From CAZJDM01 sp964544765 (GTDB taxonomy: Bacteria > Bdellovibrionota_B > Oligoflexia > CAYFLR01): a DNA stretch of 28,374 nucleotides. Numbering within the stretch: the first letter of the stretch is position 1; every line of letters begins with the position of its first letter. Made by a program: the position numbers and the translations under genes. The notes beneath the pieces are model-generated. The model had not been told where the DNA came from and made no database searches. It was given only the letters and a program-made list of their open reading frames with translations. Location of the stretch: positions 1-28,374 of the forward strand of contig CAZJDM010000045.1 in NCBI GenBank assembly GCA_964544765.1, given 5' to 3'. Shown here piece after piece: positions 1-8,503 of the stretch.

Positions 1-389
1 GCTAAGGTGAATGAAGGTCCTGAAAATATTAAGCCCTTTACACTAGTTGGTGGCTTATAATTGACAGCGTAGAATAAATTTATTAGAGCTCCCATACTAT
101 GGCCTACTAAAAACAAGTCGACAGATGGGTGTTTTTCAGAAACTTGCTCCACAATTTGATTTAGATCTTCAGCATACTGATCAAAAACTTCAATATGTCC
201 CCTTTTACCTCCCGATTGGCCGTGACCCCTTAAATCGTATACCTGAAAGGAATAACCCAGAGGTAAGAAGTATTGAATTAAATCATTGTATCTGCCACTA
301 TGTTCCAATAGACCGTGAGATATAATGACAATGGCTTTTTCTTTCGGTGAATTATAATAATGAGAAAAAATATTGATTTCTTCATTCAT
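1..389 (-). CDS. Alpha/beta hydrolase, monoglyceride lipase/lysophospholipase-like (partial, 3' end outside window)
   Basis: The minus strand from an ATG at 389 reads about 129 codons before leaving the window, so only the N-terminal half is present. The translation has the oxyanion-hole motif ISHGLLEHSGRY, the segment YDLRGHGQSGGKRGH, and the nucleophile elbow LVGHSMGA, in which the Ser is the catalytic residue. This arrangement is typical of the Hydrolase_4 (serine aminopeptidase S33-like) group that includes monoacylglycerol lipase and PldB-type lysophospholipases. The Asp and His of the triad would lie in the missing part. There is no signal peptide, so it is probably cytoplasmic. A weak GAG ribosome-binding site precedes the start. 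The exact substrate, acylglycerol or lysophospholipid, cannot be told from this fragment. Confidence 0.82.
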   Translation of the reverse strand, partial: MNEEINIFSHYYNSPKEKAIVIISHGLLEHSGRYNDLIQYFLPLGYSFQVYDLRGHGQSGGKRGHIEVFDQYAEDLNQIVEQVSEKHPSVDLFLVGHSMGALINLFYAVNYKPPTSVKGLIFSGPSFTL

Positions 390-473
390 TAAAACTCTAT
401 CGGCTTAAAATAGAAAAAATTAAGTATTTTTTTCTTTGCCCAATATTATGCTGATAAGCTTGAACTTAAATAT

Positions 474-507
474 AGATTGCGCTGAAAAACCAATTTCGGC
501 GCAATCT
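474..507 (-). terminator. Strong stem-loop between two minus-strand genes
   Basis: A 14-bp stem (AGATTGCGCTGAAA pairing with TTTCGGCGCAATCT, with one T:G wobble) closes on a 6-nt loop, AACCAA. It lies 43 bases beyond the stop of the secreted protein gene at 551 and before the hydrolase gene, so it most likely ends transcription of the former. The downstream T-run on the minus strand is short, so Rho-independent activity is inferred. Confidence 0.65.
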
Positions 508-550
508 ATTATGATTGGTAAATACCTGCTAATTGAGTGTCTCAAGTTGA

Positions 551-1000
551 TTAATCATCATCATCTCTGAAGGCAGTTGGACTTCTAATAGAGGACTTAG
601 TAAGTACTATGTTTCCGTTGACGTAACAGGTTCCTTGATTATTGCTCAATCTCCAGGAAAAGGATCCTCGCCCAGAATCTTTAGAAGATAAAGTGAATGA
701 TCCTCGCATAACGTGGTTTACACCTTGATAGTGTTGATTTGTTTGGAAGCTATAAGTACTACCAGAAACTCTGCCATTAGTGGTGATTCCATTAATACTA
801 ATTGAGGCATCATTACCACCCCATTGGCTGATCTCCACCAATAGACGCATGTTTTTTTGAACTTGGCAATCGGGTCTGCTTATTCTAAGATCGGGAGACG
901 ATCCGTGCCAGCGACCGTTAGCATTATACGTTGCGGCAAAAACATTAACCGCGGTAAATAAAATAGTAATTGTTAAAATAGAAAACATTGCCTTTTTCAT
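551..1000 (-). CDS. Small secreted protein of unknown function
   Basis: The product is 149 aa when started at the ATG at 1000. That start is chosen because AAAGGAG lies about nine bases upstream; a longer frame reaching 1042 has no comparable site. Residues 1-22 (MKKAMFSILTITILFTAVNVFA) are a clear Sec signal peptide with an AxA-like end, so the protein should be exported. The mature part is about 127 residues with alternating polar and aromatic stretches that look beta-rich, and two cysteines (in DCQVQ and GTCYV) that could form a disulfide. It ends in four Asp. I do not recognise the family. It is probably a single-gene transcript, being followed by the hairpin at 474-507. Confidence 0.75.
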   Translation of the reverse strand: MKKAMFSILTITILFTAVNVFAATYNANGRWHGSSPDLRISRPDCQVQKNMRLLVEISQWGGNDASISINGITTNGRVSGSTYSFQTNQHYQGVNHVMRGSFTLSSKDSGRGSFSWRLSNNQGTCYVNGNIVLTKSSIRSPTAFRDDDD

Positions 1001-1493
1001 AGCGGAACTCCTTTTTAAAAATTTTCGTTCATTTTTTGGCATTTCTATGGGCGTATATATGCATAAAAATTATAATTAATCAATATATTTTTTATTATGT
1101 AAAAATATTGATTCAATCATAGTTAATCTTTGGAAATATATTAATGTTTGTATTTATATAACTAGTTTTATGGGCGATTAACTATTGTGCGCTGGGAACT
1201 ATAACAAGGGATGTCTTTACTTGTATGCCTTGTTCAGGTATTGCCGCCAGTTGATGCCAGAAGTTTTGACTAACAGGTTAGTTATTTTCTCGACAGCTAA
1301 GTCATGTATGCCCATAAGGTATTGAAATAAAAGGGTGAAAATGTCTTTATTGCAATGATTTTTTTGATATTTAGCATAAATATTAATTTATTTCTATATT
1401 ATTTGTAACTTTGTTATAAGATAGCCTAGATGTTCGTGTTGTTAGCATTGTTCTTGAGAAAACAGTGCGACCACAACTGTGGAATAAGATGTT
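1001..1493. other. Intergenic region with repeat copy and possible decayed coding remnant
   Basis: No convincing gene lies in these 493 bases. The region carries a degenerate third copy (1184-1200) of a motif also found at 8504 and 14158. On the minus strand a 32-codon frame from an ATG at 1315 to a stop at 1217, open back to about 1387, reads like protein (for example LAVEKITNLLVKTSG) but is too short and has no ribosome-binding site. It may be a remnant. The stretch 1380-1440 is very AT-rich and probably holds the promoter of the rsmB-like gene. Confidence 0.4.
1184..1200 (+). repeat. Degenerate copy 1 of an 18-nt dispersed motif
   Basis: This copy reads ATTGTGCGCTGGGAACT, with two mismatches to the first 17 bases of the consensus ATTGTGCGCTGGAAAGTG found exactly at 8504 and 14158. 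It is in the same orientation as the other copies and lies upstream of a plus-strand gene, here about 300 bases before rsmB. Its function is unknown. Confidence 0.4.
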
Positions 1494-2903
1494 ATGAAAT
1501 ACGTCAAATTAGCTATTCAATATTTAGAGCAAAACCAGTTAGAACAACTGGAATTACGATTAGGTCGTTTTGGTAAACAAATGCGATTAGGAAGTTCTGG
1601 ATTAAGAGATATTAAGGAACTGTTGTACCATATTACTCGTAACAATCTTTATTATGAATGGATCATTACCCAGAGTTTAGAGCAATTGGGTGTTAAAGAA
1701 GGTGTTTTAAAAACAGAAAAAACCTGGATTTATAAAGTTGCTATATATTTATTAGGTAATGGAGAAAAAATTTCTGATACTATCTATTGGTTTAAAAGCT
1801 TAGAGTTGTTGCCATCTCATGATATCAAGATGCAAAAGAATTTTAGTCTTCTTTTATCTGTTTTTGATAAATTACTTTCTGTTCAATCAGAAAGTAATCA
1901 ACCCATTCAACCTGGGCTTGAACAGATAAAATCTTATAGGCAGAGAATTAGTATAAATTATTCAATGCCGGACGTTATGTACGAATCGTTAAATCCAAAG
2001 TATTCCGATCGGGAGATTGAGTCAATTTATCGTGCTTTTAATCAAAAAGCTAAAGTGGTTGTTCGTTTACCTAAGAATAAAGAAAAACAACTTCAGGTGG
2101 AAAAAGAGTTAATTAGAAAAAGATCAAAATCGACTTCTCTTCCTGTTATCTCTGAAGATACTTCAACTTCTTTTAAAAAAGGTAAAATTTCTAGTTTAGC
2201 CAGATGTTTTGATACTAATGTGGATATTTATTCTCTAAAGTCTTTTCGTGATGGTTGGTTAGATATTCAGGATGAGGCTAGCCAGATAGTATGCATGATA
2301 TTGGATCCCCAACCGGGAGAACTTGTTTTAGATGCTTGCACTGGATCAGGTGGTAAGACACTAGTTATGGCTGACCTGATGGATAATAAGGGGCAAATTG
2401 TAGCGGTTGATAAAAGAACAAAAACTAAAAATGAATTTCTGAGACGTTGTAATAAACAAGGAGTTGAGATTGCCACCTATTACGATTTAAAACAATTTAA
2501 GAAACTTGAGATGGTAGCAAAATTTGATCGAGTATTGGTTGATGCTCCATGTTCCCTGAGTGGAACGATTAGAAGGCGGCCTGATCTCCGTTATACTTTT
2601 TCCCTTTCCGAAATAAAAAAAATAGCTGATGAACAAAAGACTATACTACAAGAATATAGTCAATACGTGAAACCTGGTGGTTTGTTGGCCTACGTAACTT
2701 GTAGTATATTTCCCGTGGAAAATGAGGAAGTAGCATGCAGTTTTTTAGAACAACAAAAAATGTTTCAACCTGAACTCATCAAGCAAGAACATCCTCTTTG
2801 GATCGAATCGTTACAAGCTATAACTGGTCATCAAGTTCAATTAATGCCCCATATTCATGGGACCGATGGATTATTTTTAGCGCTTTTTACAAGAAATATC
2901 TAA
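1494..2903 (+). CDS. rsmB: RsmB-like 16S rRNA (cytosine-C5)-methyltransferase
   Basis: The 469-aa product belongs to the RsmB/NOP2/Sun family, which uses S-adenosylmethionine to methylate C5 of an rRNA cytosine. The SAM-binding motif I is LDACTGSGGKT (279-289). Motif IV is DAPCSLSG, with the product-release Cys353, and motif VI is YVTCSIFPVENEE, with the catalytic Cys403. The family signature ends in HGTDGLFLALF. The first 200 residues are poorly conserved and Lys-rich in places, sitting where RsmB carries an NusB-like RNA-binding domain. The length is slightly above that of E. coli RsmB (429 aa). The start ATG has no strong ribosome-binding site. Assignment to the family is firm, but whether it acts at the RsmB target C967 or another position is inferred. 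Confidence 0.85.
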   Translation: MKYVKLAIQYLEQNQLEQLELRLGRFGKQMRLGSSGLRDIKELLYHITRNNLYYEWIITQSLEQLGVKEGVLKTEKTWIYKVAIYLLGNGEKISDTIYWFKSLELLPSHDIKMQKNFSLLLSVFDKLLSVQSESNQPIQPGLEQIKSYRQRISINYSMPDVMYESLNPKYSDREIESIYRAFNQKAKVVVRLPKNKEKQLQVEKELIRKRSKSTSLPVISEDTSTSFKKGKISSLARCFDTNVDIYSLKSFRDGWLDIQDEASQIVCMILDPQPGELVLDACTGSGGKTLVMADLMDNKGQIVAVDKRTKTKNEFLRRCNKQGVEIATYYDLKQFKKLEMVAKFDRVLVDAPCSLSGTIRRRPDLRYTFSLSEIKKIADEQKTILQEYSQYVKPGGLLAYVTCSIFPVENEEVACSFLEQQKMFQPELIKQEHPLWIESLQAITGHQVQLMPHIHGTDGLFLALFTRNI

Positions 2904-2989
2904 AAGTATTTCCTTATCATTATTTTTTATAGTCAAATTAGTCATATCGTGAGATAATACAATTGGGGTAGGTATAATTAGGTTTCAAA

Positions 2990-4969
2990 ATGAGTCCTGA
3001 TAAGCAACCAAAAAAAATTATCAACGAGAGTAATTCAGAAGAACAATATTTTTCTGAAAATAAGGAACTAGTTTCTTATTTTAAATCTTCGGCCAAAACG
3101 GCTAGTTTTATTCCCGAAAATTTAATTAAAAATCTTTTACCAGTAGCTAAGAAGATCTCCTGTAAACCAGGAGAGGAGATATTGGTTCAAGGGCAAAAGA
3201 ACAAGGACATATATATATTAATAAAAGGAACTCTCTTAGTTTATGCTGATGGAGAGTATATTGCTACTTTAAAACAAAAAGGTGACCTCATCGGTGAAAT
3301 GAGTGTCATTACTAATAAGCCATGTTCAGCTACGGTCAAAGCTGATAAGGATGTTGAGTTAATCTGTATTGATGTTACCGAATTTGATGCGGATGATGAT
3401 ATCAAAATAAGCCCGGTTCAACACACTCTTTATCGGATTTTTAATAAAGTATTATCCGAAAAACTAGCCTCGACTAACGAAAAAGCCAAACAATTTGAAA
3501 TTGTGAATAGGGAACTCATAAAGGCCCAAAAGGATTTAGAGGATTTGGTTGAAAAGTTAGAGATGTTAGTTGATGAACGAACTAAAGCCATTAGGGCCAT
3601 TCTTGACAATGTTCAATCGGGATTTCTAATTTGTAATGGGGAAACGGTTATTCAACCAGCATATACTAAATCCTGTCATGACATCTTTAAGCGGGATGAT
3701 CTTGAAGGTATGAAATTAACAGAAGCAATGCAGTTAGGACCTGAGGAAGCAGATCATTTTATGATTATGTATGGACAGGTATTTGAGGGTTTCTTGCCGG
3801 TAGATACAGCATTGAGTCAGGTGCCTGAAAGGTTTTCTATTGGAGAAAGAACCTTTAGCATTAAAGGAAGCGCCTTACATGATGAAAAGGATACCACCCA
3901 TCACATTATGTTTACTATTATCGATATTACTCTACAAGAAAAGATACAAAGAGAAAATGAGTTAAATTTACGACTTTTGGATATTCTAAGAAACAAAGAT
4001 TATTTTGTCCATTTTATTAATGATTCCCGTCATAATATTGAGCTGGCTAAAAGAAATCTGGCACAAGGAGATCAGAATAATGTCAGATCAGAAATTCACA
4101 CTATAAAAGGTAATGCCGGTGGTTATAAACTGGATGATATTGTAAATTTAATACATGATATTGAGGAAAAGGATAAAATAGAACTTGTTGACCTGGATAA
4201 AATTAAAGAAAAATTTATTGAATATTTATCGCATAATTATAGTATGCTCAAAATGAGTTTTGCCCAAGAAGAAGAGAAAGATATTATCCTTCGGGAATCG
4301 GAACTACTTGAACTAAAGTATCAGCTTGATCAATGTGATAGTTTGCAAGAAATGAGTAAATTAGTTTATCAATTTATTGATGAGGCAGATAATATCGAAA
4401 TTGCCAATCTGGTTGGATCTTTACCGACTATGGTAGAGAGATTGGCCCAAAACTCTGCTAAATTGGCGGAAATGGTAATTACCGGTGGTCACATTCGGGT
4501 AGATCCAGAAAAAATGAGTCCGGTATTACGAAATTTGTCTCATCTGGTACGAAATTCCATCGATCATGGGATCGAACCTTTTGATAAGAGGGGTGGTAAG
4601 CCAGAGAAGGCCATGATTTCCCTCGAATTTCATAAAAAACAGTATGGTTTATATATAAAATATTCTGATGATGGTGAAGGTATCGATGCTGAACAAATAG
4701 CCGTTAAAGCAGTGGAAAAAGGTATTGTTACTGAATCTGAAATAAAAAACTATAGCGATAAGAAGAAATTAGAATTAATTTTTCATCCTGGATTCTCAAC
4801 TAGTCAGAGTGTTTCTACCGTATCTGGTCGGGGAGTGGGTATGGCTGCTGTAAAAAATTGTGTTGATGAGTTAGGAGGTACTATCTCGATTGTAACTATT
4901 TTAAACCAAGGAACTACTTTTACTATCTTTATACCTCAGATTTATGGTCAGCAGCGTAAAGCCAGCTAA
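2990..4969 (+). CDS. CheA-like hybrid sensor: cyclic-nucleotide-binding domain, coiled coil, PAS-like region, HPt and histidine-kinase ATPase
   Basis: The 659-aa soluble protein has several modules in order. Residues 45-130 form a cNMP-binding (CAP-type) domain with GDLIGEMSVITNKPCSATV. Residues 150-205 are a coiled coil and 205-320 a PAS-like region. An HPt domain follows with the phosphoacceptor motif HTIKG at His370. After a linker of about 60 residues comes a CheA-type HATPase domain with N-box LVRNSIDHGIEP (519-530), G1 box DDGEGID (560-566) and G2 box GRGVGM (613-618). The HPt and ATPase order is that of CheA, but there is no recognisable CheY-binding P2 domain and no CheW-like P5 domain, so it is unlikely to sit in a chemoreceptor array. 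No cognate response regulator is adjacent; the nearest receivers are at 8536 and 19881. The input ligand cannot be told from sequence. Confidence 0.82.
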   Translation: MSPDKQPKKIINESNSEEQYFSENKELVSYFKSSAKTASFIPENLIKNLLPVAKKISCKPGEEILVQGQKNKDIYILIKGTLLVYADGEYIATLKQKGDLIGEMSVITNKPCSATVKADKDVELICIDVTEFDADDDIKISPVQHTLYRIFNKVLSEKLASTNEKAKQFEIVNRELIKAQKDLEDLVEKLEMLVDERTKAIRAILDNVQSGFLICNGETVIQPAYTKSCHDIFKRDDLEGMKLTEAMQLGPEEADHFMIMYGQVFEGFLPVDTALSQVPERFSIGERTFSIKGSALHDEKDTTHHIMFTIIDITLQEKIQRENELNLRLLDILRNKDYFVHFINDSRHNIELAKRNLAQGDQNNVRSEIHTIKGNAGGYKLDDIVNLIHDIEEKDKIELVDLDKIKEKFIEYLSHNYSMLKMSFAQEEEKDIILRESELLELKYQLDQCDSLQEMSKLVYQFIDEADNIEIANLVGSLPTMVERLAQNSAKLAEMVITGGHIRVDPEKMSPVLRNLSHLVRNSIDHGIEPFDKRGGKPEKAMISLEFHKKQYGLYIKYSDDGEGIDAEQIAVKAVEKGIVTESEIKNYSDKKKLELIFHPGFSTSQSVSTVSGRGVGMAAVKNCVDELGGTISIVTILNQGTTFTIFIPQIYGQQRKAS

Positions 4970-5119
4970 AAGAAGCAACAATATTCATTTTGATATCATT
5001 TTAGTATAGTCTTAAAATCATCTTAATTTCGTCTTAATTTCATCTTGTTTGTATTTAATTTCACTGCTATAAGTAAATTTACGCAAAGAGGTTTCAACGG
5101 TTGAAGCGAGGTGTTTTTG

Positions 5120-6442
5120 ATGAAAACAGTATTGGGAGTTAAGCCTTATAAAGGGGCTCGAGATTTTTATCCAAAAGAGATGGCTCTTCACAAATGGATT
5201 TTTGCCACTATGACTGCTGTAGTGGAACAGTTTGGTTATGAGCAATACAATGGACCGATGTTAGAGACTTTTGAAGTTTATGCCGCCAAAAGTGGTGAAG
5301 AACTGGTAAATGAACAATTATACCATTTTATAGATCGCGGAGGACGAAAAGTAGTAATTCGACCTGAGATGACTCCAACTTTAGCCAGGATGGTTGCGGG
5401 TCGAATACAGGAGATTCCCAAACCTATCCGTTGGTATTCTACCCCTAATTTGTGGCGTTATGAAAGACCCCAGAGAGGGAGACTTAGAGAACATTGGCAA
5501 TTGAATGTGGATCACTTAGGTACGGATTCTTTATCGGCTGAAGTGGAAATATTAGATATAGCGGTATCTGTGATGCGAGCTTTAGGAGCCGATGAATCCA
5601 TGTTTGTAATTTATATTAATAATCGGCATTTAATGAATGATTTTTTGGTCTATGAATTGCAATTAACTTCTGATCAGATAGCGGGTGCGGCCAGGATTAT
5701 TGATAAACATCTTAAAATCAATCAACAAGAATTTGATCGTGAATTGCAAGAAGTCGGTTTAAATAGTGAACAAATTGATGGGTTAAATAAGTTTTTAACT
5801 AGTAAAATAGATGACCTAAAAAATTGCTTTTCGTCCGGAGAATCTGAATCTGAATTTGAATCTAAATCTAAAGGATTAAAGCAATTGCAGGATCTTTTTG
5901 CTCGCCTAGAGGAAAGAGGTTTAACTCCTTACTGTGAATTAAACTTGGGAGTAATGCGTGGATTGGATTATTATACCGGCACGGTATTTGAAATATTTGA
6001 TAAGCATCCCGATAATAATCGAGCTTTATTTGGTGGTGGACGTTATGATGAGTTAATTTCTTTATTTCAAAAAACATCACTTTCCGGAGTAGGGTTTGGA
6101 GCTGGGGATGTGACCTTGACCCATTTTTTAGAAACACATTCTTTGATACCAGATATAGATCCTGTAACTGAGGTATTGGTGTGTTTTGCCGACCAGGAGG
6201 TTCGCCAATATGGCCATGATATTGCTAATTCTTTACGCAAGGAATCTCTTAAGGTTGAAGTTTATTTGCCTGAGGAAGATAAGTTAAAAAAACAATTGAA
6301 ATACGCTAATCAAAAAAATATTCCTTATGTTTTGGTGGTAGGTACTGATGAGATGAACGAAAATGTTGTTCAACTGAAAGATATGAAAACCAGCCAGCAA
6401 AAAAAGTGTACCTTACAAGAAGTTGTATCTCTAATAAGCTAA
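5120..6442 (+). CDS. hisS: Histidyl-tRNA synthetase
   Basis: A class II aminoacyl-tRNA synthetase that charges tRNA-His. The ATG at 5120 (440 aa) is preferred over a GTG at 5111 because GAGGTG lies six bases upstream of it. Motif 2 reads WRYERPQRGRLREHWQLNVD. The histidine-specific signature is GLDYYTGTVFEIFD (near residue 280), followed by FGGGRYDEL. An anticodon-binding domain forms the last 100 residues. Motif 2 has the REHWQ form rather than the REFHQ form of E. coli. Between the catalytic core and the signature sits a low-complexity insert, GESESEFESKSKG, encoded by a six-base tandem repeat (5840-5872). No T-box leader was seen in the 150 bases upstream. Confidence 0.95.
   Translation: MKTVLGVKPYKGARDFYPKEMALHKWIFATMTAVVEQFGYEQYNGPMLETFEVYAAKSGEELVNEQLYHFIDRGGRKVVIRPEMTPTLARMVAGRIQEIPKPIRWYSTPNLWRYERPQRGRLREHWQLNVDHLGTDSLSAEVEILDIAVSVMRALGADESMFVIYINNRHLMNDFLVYELQLTSDQIAGAARIIDKHLKINQQEFDRELQEVGLNSEQIDGLNKFLTSKIDDLKNCFSSGESESEFESKSKGLKQLQDLFARLEERGLTPYCELNLGVMRGLDYYTGTVFEIFDKHPDNNRALFGGGRYDELISLFQKTSLSGVGFGAGDVTLTHFLETHSLIPDIDPVTEVLVCFADQEVRQYGHDIANSLRKESLKVEVYLPEEDKLKKQLKYANQKNIPYVLVVGTDEMNENVVQLKDMKTSQQKKCTLQEVVSLIS
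5840..5872 (+). repeat. Hexanucleotide tandem repeat inside hisS
   Basis: About five and a half copies of GAATCT and its variants (GAATTT, AAATCT) run in frame and encode alternating Glu/Lys and Ser/Phe. The tract sits in a loop-like segment of the synthetase and looks like replication slippage. Confidence 0.7.
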
Positions 6443-6466
6443 TAAGCTAATAAGTTAAAAAGCAAA
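6436..6466 (+). repeat. 8-bp tandem repeat spanning the hisS stop
   Basis: CTAATAAG occurs three times in a row, followed by TTAAAAAG. The first copy contains the end of hisS and its in-frame stop lies in the second; the repeats supply several further stop codons. See the finding on stop-adjacent repeats. Confidence 0.65.
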
Positions 6467-6488
6467 AAACTTAAGGTCTGTTTTATAA

Positions 6489-6971
6489 ATGAGTCAACAA
6501 ATTGATTCTAAAATAGATGATCAAATCAATAATCAGAATCAGATTGATAATCATATAGATAATCAGTTTAACCGTGAGATTTACAATTGCCATAAATTTC
6601 ACATTCGATTAAATAGAATATGGTGTCTCATTGAGAGAATAGGTAATAAATTACCTGTACCTTTTTTTCTTTTTATCTATTTAACTATTAGCGTAATTTT
6701 TTTATCCGTAATTTTTAATCATTTTGAAGCCAGTGTATTACATCCTAGAACGGGAAATTTAATTTTGGTTAAAAGTTTATTATCACGAGATGGTATTGCT
6801 TATATGCTGACATCTATGGTTAGTAATTTTACTAAATTTGCTCCTTTGGGCTTGGTTTTAGTAATTTCGTTGGGTATTGGTCTAGCTAATGAAGTTGGAT
6901 TATTTAGTGCTTTGATTAAAAAAACGATTTTAAAGGCACCGGCTAGTTTAGTCACTTACACCGTAATGTGA
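6489..6971 (+). pseudogene. Truncated AbgT-family transporter
   Basis: The 160-aa frame starts with about 35 Asn/Gln/Asp/Ile-rich residues. It then matches the beginning of the AbgT (p-aminobenzoyl-glutamate/antimetabolite efflux) family: WCLIERIGNKLPVPF, a membrane segment, LHPRTGNLILVKSLL, MVSNFTKFAPLGLVL, and a second membrane segment. Family members have about 500 residues and ten or so membrane spans. This one stops after the second or third span, just where the family continues into a conserved membrane region, and I found no continuation in the other frames. A stop plus deletion is likely, so function as a transporter is improbable. A 48-codon open frame (6967-7110) follows in another frame without recognisable homology. 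Confidence 0.7.
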
Positions 6972-7093
6972 GTATTTGTTAAGCTCTGAACATGCTTTGA
7001 AAGTAGCTCTGGATCTGCATAATGGAAATACAAAAAGCTATGGCGCCAAAGAAAGTCAGGCCAACTTACGAAGTACTACTACTCACGTAAATA

Positions 7094-7131
7094 GATCAAA
7101 AGGGCGGTAAAAAAATATCGCCCTTTTGATC
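7094..7131 (+). terminator. Rho-independent-type terminator hairpin
   Basis: A perfect 13-bp stem (GATCAAAAGGGCG with CGCCCTTTTGATC) encloses a 12-nt A-rich loop and is followed by GTTTC. It would end the hisS-abgT remnant transcript. Because the stem contains AAAA and TTTT, it could act in both directions. Confidence 0.8.
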
Positions 7132-7253
7132 GTTTCAAAAATAAAATTAATCATAATAATAACGTGTGAAATTTATTTTCAAATTATTATTTCTTTAGTT
7201 ATTATTTAATTTATCTTTATTTAATTGCATTTATATGGTTAATAAGCGCTTAT

Positions 7254-8342
7254 ATGATTTATTTTGCGAGGTTTACGAGTCTTTATTTATTTATACCTAC
7301 TATAGGTATATTTACGCCTTTATTTGCCGAAATTTGCCATGAAGTTGATGACAGGGCAAATGCTCAAGAATTGTTGGCACTGTTGGTACAAAATACTTTT
7401 ATGGTTAGAACCGCTTTACAAAGTGATGAAGCTAGGTTAGCCGGGCGTGAAAATATACTAACCAGATATGAATATAGATTTGCCAGACATGAAGATACAT
7501 CAGCTAAGCGTGAAGCTCGATTATCCAGACGTGAAGTTAGATTAGCTAAACGTATTAATCAAAGAACTAAAAAGCGTCTTCTTAGAATCACTGAAGCTTT
7601 TCATCGATTTGAAAACCTGGATGGTGAGAAAAAATCACGATTAATTTCTGATGCTCAACGGATGGATCTAATTCAAACTTTAATGGATACTACAGATATG
7701 CCTTTAAAACAGGCATATAGTTTAGTCTATAGAATTACCGAACGACCTAATCTGTTTGTGCGTTATTGGCGAAAAACCACTATTGCGGTATTAAAAAAGG
7801 CTGACTTTTTTACGGTTCCCTTATTAAAACAAGGATTCGCTCCTATAGTAGCACGATGTGTAGCCTTAACATCAGCTTTTTTATTTGCAACACCTTTTTC
7901 GTTTACCACTTTAGCGTCTGGGTTTGGAATTATAGGTCCATGGGGACTTACTCCAGGATTGGGTCAATTGCAGGCAGTTTTACTTTATTCTTCATTTCTT
8001 TATGGTGTTAAAGGTATTAACGCAGCAAGAGCTGCTATCGGTCAATTTACTGGTTCCCAAGCAAAACATGAGAAGCAAAAATCTCAGTGGCCTTTTAAGG
8101 AGGATTTGCCTCCGAGTTTAAATCCAGAGGAAAAAGCAATCTGGATTTCAGGTTTTATGAAAAAAGAATGGAGCGTGGATCGACAATTAGCTTTTCCAGT
8201 TATATTAACTCTTCTGGCTACTAGTAATAAAAAAGGACTGGTATTACTACCCAATCAAGCCAAAAAAATTATCGAATCACTTGGCGAAGAAGAAATACAA
8301 GATATATTATTAGGGATTAAGGTAGATTTTAATACGGATTAA
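7254..8342 (+). CDS. Exported or membrane protein of unknown function with charged heptad repeats
   Basis: I do not recognise this 362-aa protein. Residues 1-25 look like a signal peptide or membrane anchor (hydrophobic, ending PLFA). Residues 59-107 are seven consecutive heptads of the type E-x-R-L-A-K-R (EARLAGR, EYRFARH, EARLSRR, EVRLAKR), encoded by a 21-bp tandem repeat and expected to form a highly charged helix or coiled coil. Residues 110-190 are helical and basic. Residues 198-254 are hydrophobic and Gly-rich with two probable membrane segments. The C-terminal 90 residues are soluble. The ATG is the first in its frame. It has no ribosome-binding site and directly abuts the palindrome ATAAGCGCTTAT (7242-7253). 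Codon use looks like that of its neighbours. Confidence 0.7.
   Translation: MIYFARFTSLYLFIPTIGIFTPLFAEICHEVDDRANAQELLALLVQNTFMVRTALQSDEARLAGRENILTRYEYRFARHEDTSAKREARLSRREVRLAKRINQRTKKRLLRITEAFHRFENLDGEKKSRLISDAQRMDLIQTLMDTTDMPLKQAYSLVYRITERPNLFVRYWRKTTIAVLKKADFFTVPLLKQGFAPIVARCVALTSAFLFATPFSFTTLASGFGIIGPWGLTPGLGQLQAVLLYSSFLYGVKGINAARAAIGQFTGSQAKHEKQKSQWPFKEDLPPSLNPEEKAIWISGFMKKEWSVDRQLAFPVILTLLATSNKKGLVLLPNQAKKIIESLGEEEIQDILLGIKVDFNTD
7428..7574 (+). repeat. 21-bp in-frame tandem repeat (about seven units)
   Basis: Units start at 7428, 7449, 7470, 7491, 7512 and 7533, with a degenerate last unit at 7554. Most begin GAAG or GAAT and resemble GAAGTTAGATTAGCTAAACG. Each encodes one heptad, so repeat number can change without a frameshift while lengthening the predicted helix. 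Confidence 0.75.
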
Positions 8343-8350
8343 CATTTTTT

Positions 8351-8380
8351 GGTTAACCTTGGTTAACCTTGGTTAACATG
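8351..8380 (+). repeat. 10-bp tandem repeat after a stop codon
   Basis: Two exact copies of GGTTAACCTT plus a third diverged copy (GGTTAACATG), then looser relatives to 8404, begin ten bases after the stop of the 362-aa protein. Each unit holds the palindrome GTTAAC. It may be slippage-generated or a binding-site array; no known site is recognised. Confidence 0.6.
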
Positions 8381-8503
8381 GTAGCATGGTTAATATGGTT
8401 AACATCAACTTTCCTTTTAAGGAAATTCCCTACTATAAAACCAGGGTTTCCCCTATTTGTTTAATCTCAATGATATTGTATCTAATCTTTAGTTTTAAAA
8501 TGA

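Noticed and set aside
4970..5119. Possible T-box or other leader before hisS
   Set aside because: Only short TCTTAATTTC-type repeats are present; no T-box core or terminator-antiterminator pair was seen.
7428..7574. Regular repeats that could suggest a CRISPR array
   Set aside because: Units are contiguous 21-bp coding repeats without spacers.
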